Of a stretch of DNA of 14,306 bases, positions 5,909 to 13,100 are shown piece after piece. The translations under genes and the position numbers were made by a program. The stretch covers positions 3,305 through 17,610 of the forward strand of contig PIYH01000007.1 in the NCBI GenBank assembly GCA_003601695.1, given 5' to 3'. Below the pieces are notes generated by a model that was not told the origin of the DNA, ran no database searches, and was given only the letters and a program-made list of their open reading frames with translations. Source of the stretch: Candidatus Bathyarchaeota archaeon. GTDB taxonomy: Archaea > Thermoproteota > Bathyarchaeia > Bathyarchaeales > DTEX01. Numbering within the stretch: the stretch's first letter is position 1; each line of letters begins with the position of its first letter.

Positions 5909-6714
5909 ATCCTAACATGCACACCCCTTTCAGCTAAGAATTTCTTCACTTCTCGAATTGAATACTCGCCTAAGTGAAATATCGATGCGGCTAAGGCTGC
6001 ATCCGCCTTCCCAACTGTGAATGCTTCTAAGAAGTGCTCGGGTCGACCGGCTCCTCCACTCGCTATAACCGGAATATCAACGCGTTCAACTATATTCCTT
6101 GTTAATTCTAAGTCGTACCCATCTTTTGTTCCATCCTTATCCATCGATGTGACGAGCAATTCACCCGCCCCTAGCTCCGCGGCCCTAACGGCCCATTGAA
6201 TGGCATCCATGCCCGTAGGTTTACCGCCAGATCCACCGTATATGTGAACCTCAAACCAGCATGGTCCCTCAGCTGTCTCAATCACTGTCTTATCCTCGCT
6301 TCTCTCGTATCTCCTCTTTGCATCAATTGCAACTACGACGCGTTGGCTCCCGAAGATTTCGGCTAGTTTCCTTACTAAGCTTGGGTTTTCAACAGCAGCT
6401 GTATTGATTGAGACTTTATCGGCGCCATTACGAAGTACGAGGCGGGCGTCCTCAATGTTTCGAATCCCCCCGCCGACCGTGAATGGAATATCAATCTCGG
6501 AGGCAACCGCCTGCACTACTCTCTTCAGAATTTTCCTCTTCTCCGGAGAAGCCGTTATGTCCAAGAATACAAGCTCATCGGCTCCTTCCTCGCTATATCT
6601 TCTTCCTAAGGCGACGGGATCCCCGACTTCTCTTCGATCTAAGAATCGAACTCCTTTCACAACTCTTCCATGATCAACATCTAGACATGGGATTATCCGC
6701 TTGGCTAAGATCAT
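5905..6714 (-). CDS. hisF: Imidazole glycerol phosphate synthase cyclase subunit HisF
   Basis: HisF joins ammonia to PRFAR and splits it into imidazole glycerol phosphate and AICAR. It is a (beta/alpha)8 barrel and this protein is very close to the textbook family. Catalytic Asp residues are in IIPCLDV (D12) and VVVAIDAKR (D131), and phosphate-binding segments include TVGGGIR, ASGGAG and LAASIFH. Residues corresponding to the ammonia gate (R6, E47, K100 and the Glu of GAGELLVTS) are kept, which is notable because the glutaminase partner upstream is broken. I chose ATG 6714, which gives MILAKRIIPCLDV as in homologues. ATG 6729 would add five residues but has no ribosome binding site. It overlaps hisI by 4 bases. 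Confidence 0.96.
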   Translation of the reverse strand: MILAKRIIPCLDVDHGRVVKGVRFLDRREVGDPVALGRRYSEEGADELVFLDITASPEKRKILKRVVQAVASEIDIPFTVGGGIRNIEDARLVLRNGADKVSINTAAVENPSLVRKLAEIFGSQRVVVAIDAKRRYERSEDKTVIETAEGPCWFEVHIYGGSGGKPTGMDAIQWAVRAAELGAGELLVTSMDKDGTKDGYDLELTRNIVERVDIPVIASGGAGRPEHFLEAFTVGKADAALAASIFHLGEYSIREVKKFLAERGVHVRI

Positions 6715-6730
6715 GATCTTTCCAACCATA

Positions 6731-7453
6731 CTAACTATTCATAACTGCCTTTAAAGCTTCGCCTAGGCTGAACTTTCCTTCATAGAGGGCTTTCCCAACG
6801 ACTGTTCCCCATACTCCAAGACGCTTTAACTCCAGAAGATCATCAATGCTTCGAACTCCTCCAGCAGCTATGATCCTATGATCTTTGCGGCAGAGGCTTG
6901 ATAGAACTTTTACGTCAGGTCCGAGAAGCGTGCCATCCCTATCTGTGGATGTTACCAAAAAGATCTTTGCCCCCTTCTCCCTGAAGTTCTCAGCCGCTTC
7001 TTCTACAGATATTCCTGACGAGGCTTTCCATCCTCTAAACATCACGGTTCCCCCTTTATGATCCAGAGCGACGACTACGCGTTCCCATCCAAATTCATTT
7101 ATAAGGGTTTCTATGGCTGAAGGATTTGAGAAAGCTAACGATCCCAGAATTATACGGTTAACCCCCAAGGAGAGGATATGTCCAGCGAGGTTTAAGGTTC
7201 TGATACCCCCTCCAACCTGTAGTGGAACCTTAGTGGATTTCAGAATTAACTTAATGGTTTTCAAGTTTCTTCCTACTCCTAGAGCTGCGTCTAAATCGAT
7301 AACGTGGATAAGCCGTGCGCCTTCAGCCTCCCACCTCATAGCTAAGTGAACGGGGTCTCCGAGATGCTCATATGAGGTTATCCGTTTAGGATCTCCTCTT
7401 AAAAGACGGACGACCTTCCCCCTCATGATGTCAACTGCCGGTATAACCTCCAA
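6731..7453 (-). CDS. hisA: ProFAR isomerase HisA
   Basis: HisA isomerises ProFAR to PRFAR by an Amadori rearrangement, the fourth step of the pathway. It has 240 residues and the barrel fold shared with HisF. Catalytic Asp residues are seen in IPAVDIMRGKVV (Asp7) and VVALDHKGG, and the phosphate-binding loops are LQVGGGIRT, TSTDRDGTL and AAGGVRSIDDL. The start is TTG 7453, giving MEVIPAVDIMRGK as in homologues, with GAGGGG about 8 bases upstream. The stop lies within 17 bases of the hisF ATG. Immediately upstream is the degraded hisH. Confidence 0.95.
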   Translation of the reverse strand: MEVIPAVDIMRGKVVRLLRGDPKRITSYEHLGDPVHLAMRWEAEGARLIHVIDLDAALGVGRNLKTIKLILKSTKVPLQVGGGIRTLNLAGHILSLGVNRIILGSLAFSNPSAIETLINEFGWERVVVALDHKGGTVMFRGWKASSGISVEEAAENFREKGAKIFLVTSTDRDGTLLGPDVKVLSSLCRKDHRIIAAGGVRSIDDLLELKRLGVWGTVVGKALYEGKFSLGEALKAVMNS

Positions 7454-7459
7454 GAAGCA

Positions 7460-7825
7460 CCCCTCATCATTTTTCTTATGATTTCAGCGAAGTTAATTAG
7501 TATCCTCCGGTTTTACGTAGTATCCGTGGACAAAGTAGTCTTTTTCATCTATCCCATTCAGTAATTCATTATTGAAGATAATGTAGAAGTTGTTCCAGCT
7601 CGTATGTGGAATCTTCACATCTTCAAGAATCCTCAGACACTCTCCTCCGAGAAGCCTTAGCCCTTTATCCACTGCTTCTCGGTTTTTCTCGAAGAGAAGA
7701 TGCATGCCCAAAGATGTGCTTAGTATCGGTGTTCCGCTCTTCATGCATCTGATGATTTTCTCCTTGAGAGATCGAAGTCTTTTAGCTTCGGATTTAAAGT
7801 TTCCAGCGCAGTAGTCTATTTTCAT
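7460..7825 (-). pseudogene. hisH: Decayed imidazole glycerol phosphate synthase glutaminase subunit HisH
   Basis: HisH normally hydrolyses glutamine and channels ammonia to HisF; it has about 200 residues. Only a 110-codon ORF (7825 to 7493) remains. The start MKIDYCAGNFKSE matches the HisH N-terminus (IDY-x-x-GN-x-x-S). It then jumps to the helix before the nucleophile, so about 45-50 residues with the PGVGxFG oxyanion strand are gone. The nucleophile motif G-I-C-L-G-M reads S-T-S-L-G-M: Ser38 (TCT, 7712-7714) replaces Cys. LLGGECLRI, KIPHTSWN and YFVHGYYVKPED are recognisable. The ORF then stops. A +1 frame from 7500 encodes LINFAEIIRKMMR, which resembles the C-terminal HisH helix, so a frameshifting deletion removed the catalytic QFHPEK region. 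It lies exactly in the hisH slot between hisB and hisA. Confidence 0.8.
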
Positions 7826-7838
7826 GATCTTGCCGATT

Positions 7839-8414
7839 CTAAATTACCCCCTTTGAACTTGGAATTCCCTTTCTTCTAGGATCTATAGAGACCGCCTGTC
7901 TAAGTGAGAGAGCTAATGCCTTAAAGGCAGCCTCAGCTTTATGATGATCGTTTGATCCATACTGAATCCATACGTGAATATTTGCACGTAACGACATGGC
8001 TAAGCTCTCTATAAAGTGAATAATATTTTCGCTGGGCATATCCTCAATCATCCTTCCTTCTAGTTTCAAATCAACCTTTACGTAGGGTCTTCTGGAGAGA
8101 TCCACGGCGGCGAATGCTAGAGAGCAGTCCATTGGAACAATTGCATATCCGAATCTTCTTATACTCTCTTCGTCTCCAAGAGCTTTCAGAATGGCTTCTC
8201 CTAAGCATATGGCTGTATCCTCCATTATGTGATGAACGAGATCTCCTCTTGCATAGATTGTCATGTCAATTAAGCTGTGGGTTGCCAGCGATTTTAACAT
8301 GTGATTTAGAAACTTGATTTCAGTATCGATATTGGCTGTCCCAACGCCGTCAAGGTTAACATTAACCTTGATCTCGGTTTCCTTAGTCTTTCTGGATGAT
8401 TCACCTATCCTCAA
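7839..8414 (-). CDS. hisB: Imidazoleglycerol-phosphate dehydratase HisB
   Basis: HisB dehydrates imidazole glycerol phosphate to imidazole acetol phosphate. It is a single-domain IGPD of about 191 residues. Metal ligands are present in both duplicated motifs: HH at 61-62 with E65 (VHHIMED) and HH at 157-158 with E161 (NDHHKAEAAFKAL), plus the His of FLNHML, LATHS and NIIHF. The usual PMD(E/D)(A/S)L segment reads PMDCSLAF, an unusual Cys. I chose TTG 8414, giving RIGESSRKTKET directly after it and a GGGAGG site 6-7 bases upstream. TTG 8429 would add five residues. It overlaps the HAD gene end by 14 bases and the hisH remnant follows after 13 bases. Confidence 0.94.
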   Translation of the reverse strand: MRIGESSRKTKETEIKVNVNLDGVGTANIDTEIKFLNHMLKSLATHSLIDMTIYARGDLVHHIMEDTAICLGEAILKALGDEESIRRFGYAIVPMDCSLAFAAVDLSRRPYVKVDLKLEGRMIEDMPSENIIHFIESLAMSLRANIHVWIQYGSNDHHKAEAAFKALALSLRQAVSIDPRRKGIPSSKGVI

Positions 8415-9597
8415 TCTTTTCCCTCCCAAGCATTTCTAATACTGGTGGAAGATCGTTAACTGTTGGAAGTATGATGTCGCATCCATATTTTAGGAAGATG
8501 CGAAGCATCTCTTCTTCAAAGATTGTATATCGATATACTCCTGCGAAGATTATTCTTCCCATTTTCTCCCTCGCCCTCGATGCCATAATAGCATCCTCCA
8601 TCGAATCACCTATATATATTATGCTCCTAAACTCTCCGAATCCCTCAGCGGCTTTTAGCAGAGAGTATGGGTGAGGCTTCTTTAAAGGCTTCTTTAATAA
8701 GCGTTCAGCCGCTTCAACATCCTCGGCGAAGACTAAGCTTTTAGGATTAAACTTTTCAATCAATTCTCCGAGGATATATTCAGCTGGCATACGTCTACTG
8801 CCGGAGGCTATGCCTAGATTTCTTCTTCCAAGCATCGAGATTAATGAATTCAGACACTCCGGCTTAACGATTAGTCTTTCATTCTCTATCAGTCCAAATC
8901 TAGTGTTAATTGCGGGATTAATTCTGTAGGCTTCCTCGAAGAGGAGAGCGCCGCAGAATAGTTCCTCGAAGACTGTTGCGATCACGCTTTTACCAACTTC
9001 CCTCGAGTTGAGGAATCTCTTTAGTAGTATGTGGAAGCGTCGGAAATCGGCATCTTGTCCATGAATTCTCAGGAGTTTTTCATCAACAGATTTCCTGCCC
9101 GTAGAGTCTAGTAGTTTTGTGAACTCTTTCAAGTCCCTAACCAATTTGGAGAGGAACTCTACATCTAGCGTATTTCCTCCGACTTTCTCCCATTGCTTCT
9201 CGATGGATCTGAGTCGACTGATAGGTGGGTTTTTGAATCCAGCCTCCTCTATGAATGCGGCTAAGTATTCGCGTATCTCCGAAGGCATCTCGCTCAGTGT
9301 GAACATGACGATCCCGTAGACAGTGTCCCAGTCGTCATTGAATCCTCCGGTTACTCTGAACATGTGGATTATTTCGTCTGAGAATAGATCTTCGGGAAAT
9401 GGGAATCCAGTCATCTTCTTAAGTATGTAAGCGGCAGATTTTGAGATCGCCCTATTATATGATTCTCTAACATCGATTAGGACGCCGTCGCAGTCGAATA
9501 TTATTCCATCGACCCTTTTTATCTGGTCGATTCTGTTCCTTCGGATGTAGACTTCTCCGTTCTTAAAGTGTAGCTTCAAGTACTCTTTAGCCATCAT
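8401..9597 (-). CDS. HAD-family phosphatase in the his operon, candidate histidinol-phosphate phosphatase
   Basis: All four HAD motifs are visible: I, IIFDCDGVLID (D35 and D37 as nucleophile and acid/base); II, GIASGSRR (S265); III, the Lys of LKKPHPYSL (about K307); IV, YIGDSMEDAIM (D331, D335). The protein has 398 residues, much longer than ordinary HAD phosphatases of 200-270. About 30 residues precede motif I, and a mostly helical cap of about 220 residues separates motifs I and II. The gene sits between hisC and hisB, overlapping both (11 and 14 bases). No other histidinol-phosphate phosphatase is encoded in the operon, so this is the natural candidate for the step between HisC and HisD. 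HAD membership is seen; the substrate is inferred from context. Confidence 0.85.
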   Translation of the reverse strand: MMAKEYLKLHFKNGEVYIRRNRIDQIKRVDGIIFDCDGVLIDVRESYNRAISKSAAYILKKMTGFPFPEDLFSDEIIHMFRVTGGFNDDWDTVYGIVMFTLSEMPSEIREYLAAFIEEAGFKNPPISRLRSIEKQWEKVGGNTLDVEFLSKLVRDLKEFTKLLDSTGRKSVDEKLLRIHGQDADFRRFHILLKRFLNSREVGKSVIATVFEELFCGALLFEEAYRINPAINTRFGLIENERLIVKPECLNSLISMLGRRNLGIASGSRRMPAEYILGELIEKFNPKSLVFAEDVEAAERLLKKPLKKPHPYSLLKAAEGFGEFRSIIYIGDSMEDAIMASRAREKMGRIIFAGVYRYTIFEEEMLRIFLKYGCDIILPTVNDLPPVLEMLGREKIEDR

Positions 9598-10711
9598 TCT
9601 GGTTGAGAGTCTCCCTTAAGATTGATAAGAACCTATTTATCATCTGTGCTGGAGCAACTGTAACCCTTAAGCAATTTTCATATTCCAAAACTCTACCGAT
9701 GTTTCTGATGATCACTCCCCTCTCCAGCAGTTTTCTATATATAGACTTGGATGATCTATTAACTTGAAATAGGACAAAATTCGTCTCCGAATTAAACGCT
9801 TTGACTCCGTTTACCCTGTTCAATTCGCGTATAAGTCTCTCACGCTCCTTCTTGACGTTATGTATAGCTGAGCGTATAGCCTCTGGATATTCCAGAATCT
9901 TCAGTGCCGCTTTAACTGCTATCAAAGAGACGCTGTACGGCATCTGAAACTTTTCATCGATTGTCTTGGCAAGTTCAGTGTTGGCGATGGCGCATCCGAT
10001 TCTCAATCCAGCTAAGCCGAAGACCTTTGAGAACGTTCTAAAAATTATTAGATTCTCAAACTCTTCAGTGAGGTCTATAAGTGAGCCTTCAGAGAAGTCA
10101 ATATATGCTTCATCAACGGCAACTAGACCCTCAAACCTTTCAGCAAGTTGAATTATCCCTCTTCGTTCTAGTCTGTTCGCCGTTGGATTATTTGGTGAAC
10201 ATAAGAAAATGATTCTAGTCTTGGAGGACGAAGCGTTCATCAATGATTCAACGTCTAAGGAGAAATCCTTCCTTAATGGAACGGGTTTGTAGAATGCTCC
10301 CTGAATCTCCACGCATCTTTTATATATTGAGAACGTAGGTGATATTGCTAATGCCTCGTCTCCACGCCTAAGGAAAATCCTGCAGATAAGGTCTATTAGC
10401 TGGTCGCTTCCTGTGCCTATAACGATCTGACGCGGGCTCACCCCAACGTATTCGCCATATTTTCTCTTTAGGTCTCTAATCTCATCTCTCGGATATATCC
10501 TAGGATCCGCTTCTTTAACTACCTCTTCAAGTATGCTTCTAAGGAATTCTAGAGGGATGAAGAAGTTCTCATTTGAGTTCAGCTTCAGTATCTCCGGTGG
10601 CTTCTTATTAAGCCTTTGAGCTAACCTCTCAACGGTCTCTCCGACATCATAAGAGATCAGCCTTCGAGCCTCGTTTAGAACGTTTCTGATCATCCTTTTT
10701 TTATTCTTCAT
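9587..10711 (-). CDS. hisC: Histidinol-phosphate aminotransferase HisC
   Basis: HisC is a PLP enzyme (fold type I, class I/II) that makes L-histidinol phosphate from imidazole acetol phosphate and glutamate. The N-terminal segment KLNSNENFFIP is the HisC substrate-binding signature. IVIGTGSDQLID, SPNNPTANRL, VAVDEAYIDFS and the PLP lysine in FRTFSKVFGLAGLRIG (K229 in this numbering) are intact. The long frame opens at ATG 10735. I chose ATG 10711 (374 residues), which has GAGGGGA about 10 bases upstream and overlaps the end of hisD by only 11 bases. The 3' end overlaps the HAD gene by 11 bases. Confidence 0.95.
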   Translation of the reverse strand: MKNKKRMIRNVLNEARRLISYDVGETVERLAQRLNKKPPEILKLNSNENFFIPLEFLRSILEEVVKEADPRIYPRDEIRDLKRKYGEYVGVSPRQIVIGTGSDQLIDLICRIFLRRGDEALAISPTFSIYKRCVEIQGAFYKPVPLRKDFSLDVESLMNASSSKTRIIFLCSPNNPTANRLERRGIIQLAERFEGLVAVDEAYIDFSEGSLIDLTEEFENLIIFRTFSKVFGLAGLRIGCAIANTELAKTIDEKFQMPYSVSLIAVKAALKILEYPEAIRSAIHNVKKERERLIRELNRVNGVKAFNSETNFVLFQVNRSSKSIYRKLLERGVIIRNIGRVLEYENCLRVTVAPAQMINRFLSILRETLNQNDG

Positions 10712-12029
10712 CAGTGAATCTCCCCTCAACGGCAAGTATGTGGTTTATCAAGTCTTCGCTTTCCGCCAGCGCCTTTACGCTTCTCCAATCCTCCATAAGC
10801 CTGTCTTTCGAAGCTTCGACTATGCAGAAGCGTTTCACGAAGTCTAGGACTGAGAGGCTTGAGTAGACATGGCTGAAGCCGCCTGTCGGTAAGACATGAA
10901 TCGTTCCAAGGCAGTAGTCGCTTGCTGCTACCGGCGTGTTCTCTCTAACAAGCACAAGACCCGCAGAGGTTATCTTCTCTGCTATTTCCCATGCATTCTC
11001 AGTCATGATCTCTAGGTGCTCCGGAGCGAAATCATTAGCCGCCCTAACTGCCTTCTCTAGGCTTTCACAGATGAGAACCAAACCATTCCTTGAGAGATTT
11101 TCATATACGATTTCCTTGTTAGGTGCAGATTCGACGGTCTTCTCAAGAGCATCAATGACGGTCTTCGCCAATCTCCTTGAGGATGTCACCAGAATTGAAG
11201 ATGCATCAACATGCTCGGCTTGTGAAATCATATCTAGAGCTATAAGTCTAGGATCAGCTGAGTCATCGGCGATCACAAATATCTCACTTGGACCAGCTGG
11301 AAAATCTATGGGGCGATCTCTAGAGATGAGGATCTTAGCGGCTTGAACATATCTATTTCCAGGCCCAACTATCTTCTCAACTGGACGAATCGATTGGGTT
11401 CCGTAGGCTAGAGCGGCTATTGCTTGAACGCCGCCTATTCTGTATATTTCATCGACTCCGCAAATATCCGCTGCTACAAGTATTGAATGGTTAATCTCTC
11501 CCTTGCATCTAGGCGGTGAGGCGATAGCTATCTCTTTAACCCCCGCAACCTTCGCAGGCGTGGTTGTCATGACGAGCGTGCTTGGATAAGGCGCTGCTCC
11601 CCCCGGAATGTAGCATCCGACTCTTCGAATCGGAGAAATACAGCTACATATTTGAAGACCTTCCTTTTTATATGTAAATCTAAGATGATTGAGAATCTCT
11701 TTCTGAAATTCCTCAATGCGGGATTTAGAGTATTCAATCGCGGAGATTAATCTGCTACTTGTCTTCTCATAAGCCTTTTCGATATCCTCCCGATTTACGC
11801 GTAGCTTATCCGGAGAGAGCTTAGCTCCATCGAATTTCTCTTCTAGCTCTATTAGGGCTGGGTCTCCCCTTAGCTTTACTTCGTGAATTATTTTCTCAAC
11901 TCTTTTCGCGAGTTCCTCATCTAATCCTCCTATGCGCGGCCATCTCCTATTTAGGACTTCGGGAGGTAGAGAAGATCCCTCAACGATCCTTATCTTTACT
12001 CTTCCGTTCAATTTTCTCTTCTCCAACAT
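10701..12029 (-). CDS. hisD: Histidinol dehydrogenase HisD
   Basis: HisD oxidises L-histidinol to L-histidine in two NAD-dependent steps. Signature segments are GCYIPGGAAPYPSTLVM, GVQAIAALAYGTQSI, KIVGPGNRYVQAAK and DFPAGPSEI. Zinc ligands are in ISQAEHVDAS (Gln and His), AASDYCLGTIHVLPTGG (Asp) and LINHILAVEGRF (His), and the catalytic Glu-His pair is in FAPEHLEIM, so the enzyme looks complete. The frame is open to ATG 12065, but that start would overlap hisG by 86 bases. ATG 12029 or TTG 12011 is more likely; TTG 12011 has GGAG nine bases upstream. The exact start is uncertain. The 3' end overlaps hisC. Confidence 0.95.
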   Translation of the reverse strand: MLEKRKLNGRVKIRIVEGSSLPPEVLNRRWPRIGGLDEELAKRVEKIIHEVKLRGDPALIELEEKFDGAKLSPDKLRVNREDIEKAYEKTSSRLISAIEYSKSRIEEFQKEILNHLRFTYKKEGLQICSCISPIRRVGCYIPGGAAPYPSTLVMTTTPAKVAGVKEIAIASPPRCKGEINHSILVAADICGVDEIYRIGGVQAIAALAYGTQSIRPVEKIVGPGNRYVQAAKILISRDRPIDFPAGPSEIFVIADDSADPRLIALDMISQAEHVDASSILVTSSRRLAKTVIDALEKTVESAPNKEIVYENLSRNGLVLICESLEKAVRAANDFAPEHLEIMTENAWEIAEKITSAGLVLVRENTPVAASDYCLGTIHVLPTGGFSHVYSSLSVLDFVKRFCIVEASKDRLMEDWRSVKALAESEDLINHILAVEGRFTDEE

Positions 12030-12990
12030 CCATCTCGTCCAGTAGTAGAACTTGGCGTGGCTCATAGATTACTAATCCCTGAGCGAGACTTCTCAAACGT
12101 GGAAGTATCTCAAGGAAACTATATCTATCTATCACCGTATTCACTGAATACCAGCCTTTCTCTGAGAGAGGCGAGATTGTTGGCTTTCGCAGAGCTGGCA
12201 GACTCTCTAAGAGGCGTTTAAGGTTTTCTTCATGCACATTCACGAATATGTGTAGTTTTTTCCTTCCGTCAACAACCCCCTTCAGAAGCGTTAGAACATC
12301 ATATATCTTCTCTCTCTTCTCATGGTCTCTCAAAGCATCACGATTGGCTATCAGAATTGCGGTTGATTCCATCACTGTCTCTATGGGCTTAAGGTCATTC
12401 TGTTCAAGCGTAGCTCCAGTTTCCGTAACATCGATGACTGCATCAGCGTTGTCTGGAGGCTTAGCTTCCGTCGCTCCAAACGATAAAAATAGAAGAACGT
12501 TTTTGTTCTCTCCCTTCCTCCACCAAGGAGTTATCATTATGGGATCCTTATCTCCATATAGCCTCTGGTATATCGGGTTCTTCTTGAGGTAATCAATTGA
12601 TACATTCAAATACTCCGTTGAGATCCTTAGGGATCTTCCTCGCTCGGCAAACTTCTCAAGCAGATCTGAAAGCGAGTTTATCTCTTTCCAAGGCTTCGGA
12701 ACGGCTAAGACAAGCTTTACATACGAGTATTCAAGGTTTAGTAGCACCTCCACATCTGCGCGGGTCTCATGTAGCCAGTCAAGCCCCGTGATTCCTACAT
12801 CTTGTAAGCCTTCACTAACGAACATTGGAATCTCTTGCGGTCTTAAGACTCTAAGTTCTATCCCCGGGTCATTTATCGCTGGTCTATAAGAGGCTTCTCT
12901 GCGGTATATCACGTATCCAGCTTGCTCAAGCATCCTGAATGTTGGCTCCGCAAGGTGCCCTTTAGGAATAGCTAATTTAATTCTTCTCAT
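11980..12990 (-). CDS. hisG: ATP phosphoribosyltransferase HisG, long form
   Basis: HisG catalyses the first, committed step: PRPP plus ATP to phosphoribosyl-ATP. The catalytic domains have KLAIPKGHLAEPTFRML, GLQDVGITGLDWL, the FGATEAKPPDNADAVIDVTETGATL segment and its PRPP-binding loop (ETGATL, about 190-195). Residues about 240-315 form the C-terminal ACT-like regulatory domain of long HisG, so histidine feedback inhibition without HisZ is expected. Two oddities are seen. About 25 extra residues lie between the ISTEY segment and FGATE (residues about 135-165, with NPIYQRLYGDKDP). A charged tail after IYEPRQVLL is encoded in the overlap with hisD. Start ATG 12990 has GGTGAT five bases upstream. 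It is first in the his operon. Confidence 0.95.
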   Translation of the reverse strand: MRRIKLAIPKGHLAEPTFRMLEQAGYVIYRREASYRPAINDPGIELRVLRPQEIPMFVSEGLQDVGITGLDWLHETRADVEVLLNLEYSYVKLVLAVPKPWKEINSLSDLLEKFAERGRSLRISTEYLNVSIDYLKKNPIYQRLYGDKDPIMITPWWRKGENKNVLLFLSFGATEAKPPDNADAVIDVTETGATLEQNDLKPIETVMESTAILIANRDALRDHEKREKIYDVLTLLKGVVDGRKKLHIFVNVHEENLKRLLESLPALRKPTISPLSEKGWYSVNTVIDRYSFLEILPRLRSLAQGLVIYEPRQVLLLDEMDVGEEKIERKSKDKDR

Positions 12991-13006
12991 GATTGATCAC
13001 CATGAA

Positions 13007-13025
13007 TATTCCTAATTGAGGAATA
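13007..13025. promoter_or_regulatory. Operator-like dyad TATTCCT-aattg-AGGAATA upstream of hisG
   Basis: Perfect 7-base inverted repeat with a 5-base spacer, 17 bases before the hisG ATG. On the - strand it lies directly downstream of the TATA-like sequence at 13031-13040 and covers the expected transcription start near 13010. This is a typical place for an archaeal repressor site, so a histidine- or nitrogen-responsive regulator could act here. The regulator is not identified. Confidence 0.45.
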
Positions 13026-13030
13026 AGGGA

Positions 13031-13040
13031 AGTATAAGAA
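13031..13040 (-). promoter_or_regulatory. hisG: Probable TATA box of the his operon
   Basis: The - strand reads TTCTTATACT, a reasonable archaeal TATA element with its centre about 45 bases before the hisG ATG. The transcript would start about 20 bases before the gene, leaving a short leader with the GGTGAT ribosome binding site. A weaker alternative (CATTTTAATC) lies further upstream. Confidence 0.45.
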
Positions 13041-13100
13041 GCGGTCTAGAAAGATTAAAATGTTCAGATTTAGAACGGAGAGATATAGATACTTAATGAA

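Noticed and set aside
10936..11346. 136-codon open frame on the + strand opposite hisD
   Set aside because: Lies entirely antisense to a well-conserved hisD coding segment, has no ribosome binding site or recognisable domain, and its Ser/Ala-rich composition is that of a reverse-complement shadow.
12248..12592. 114-codon open frame on the + strand opposite hisG
   Set aside because: Antisense shadow of hisG with no initiation signal and no family resemblance.
12977..13003. Eight-codon upstream ORF (ATG GTG ATC AAT CAT...) overlapping the hisG start, with one His codon
   Set aside because: It arises because the ribosome binding site GGTGAT follows an AT; only one His codon is present, so it is not a His attenuator peptide.
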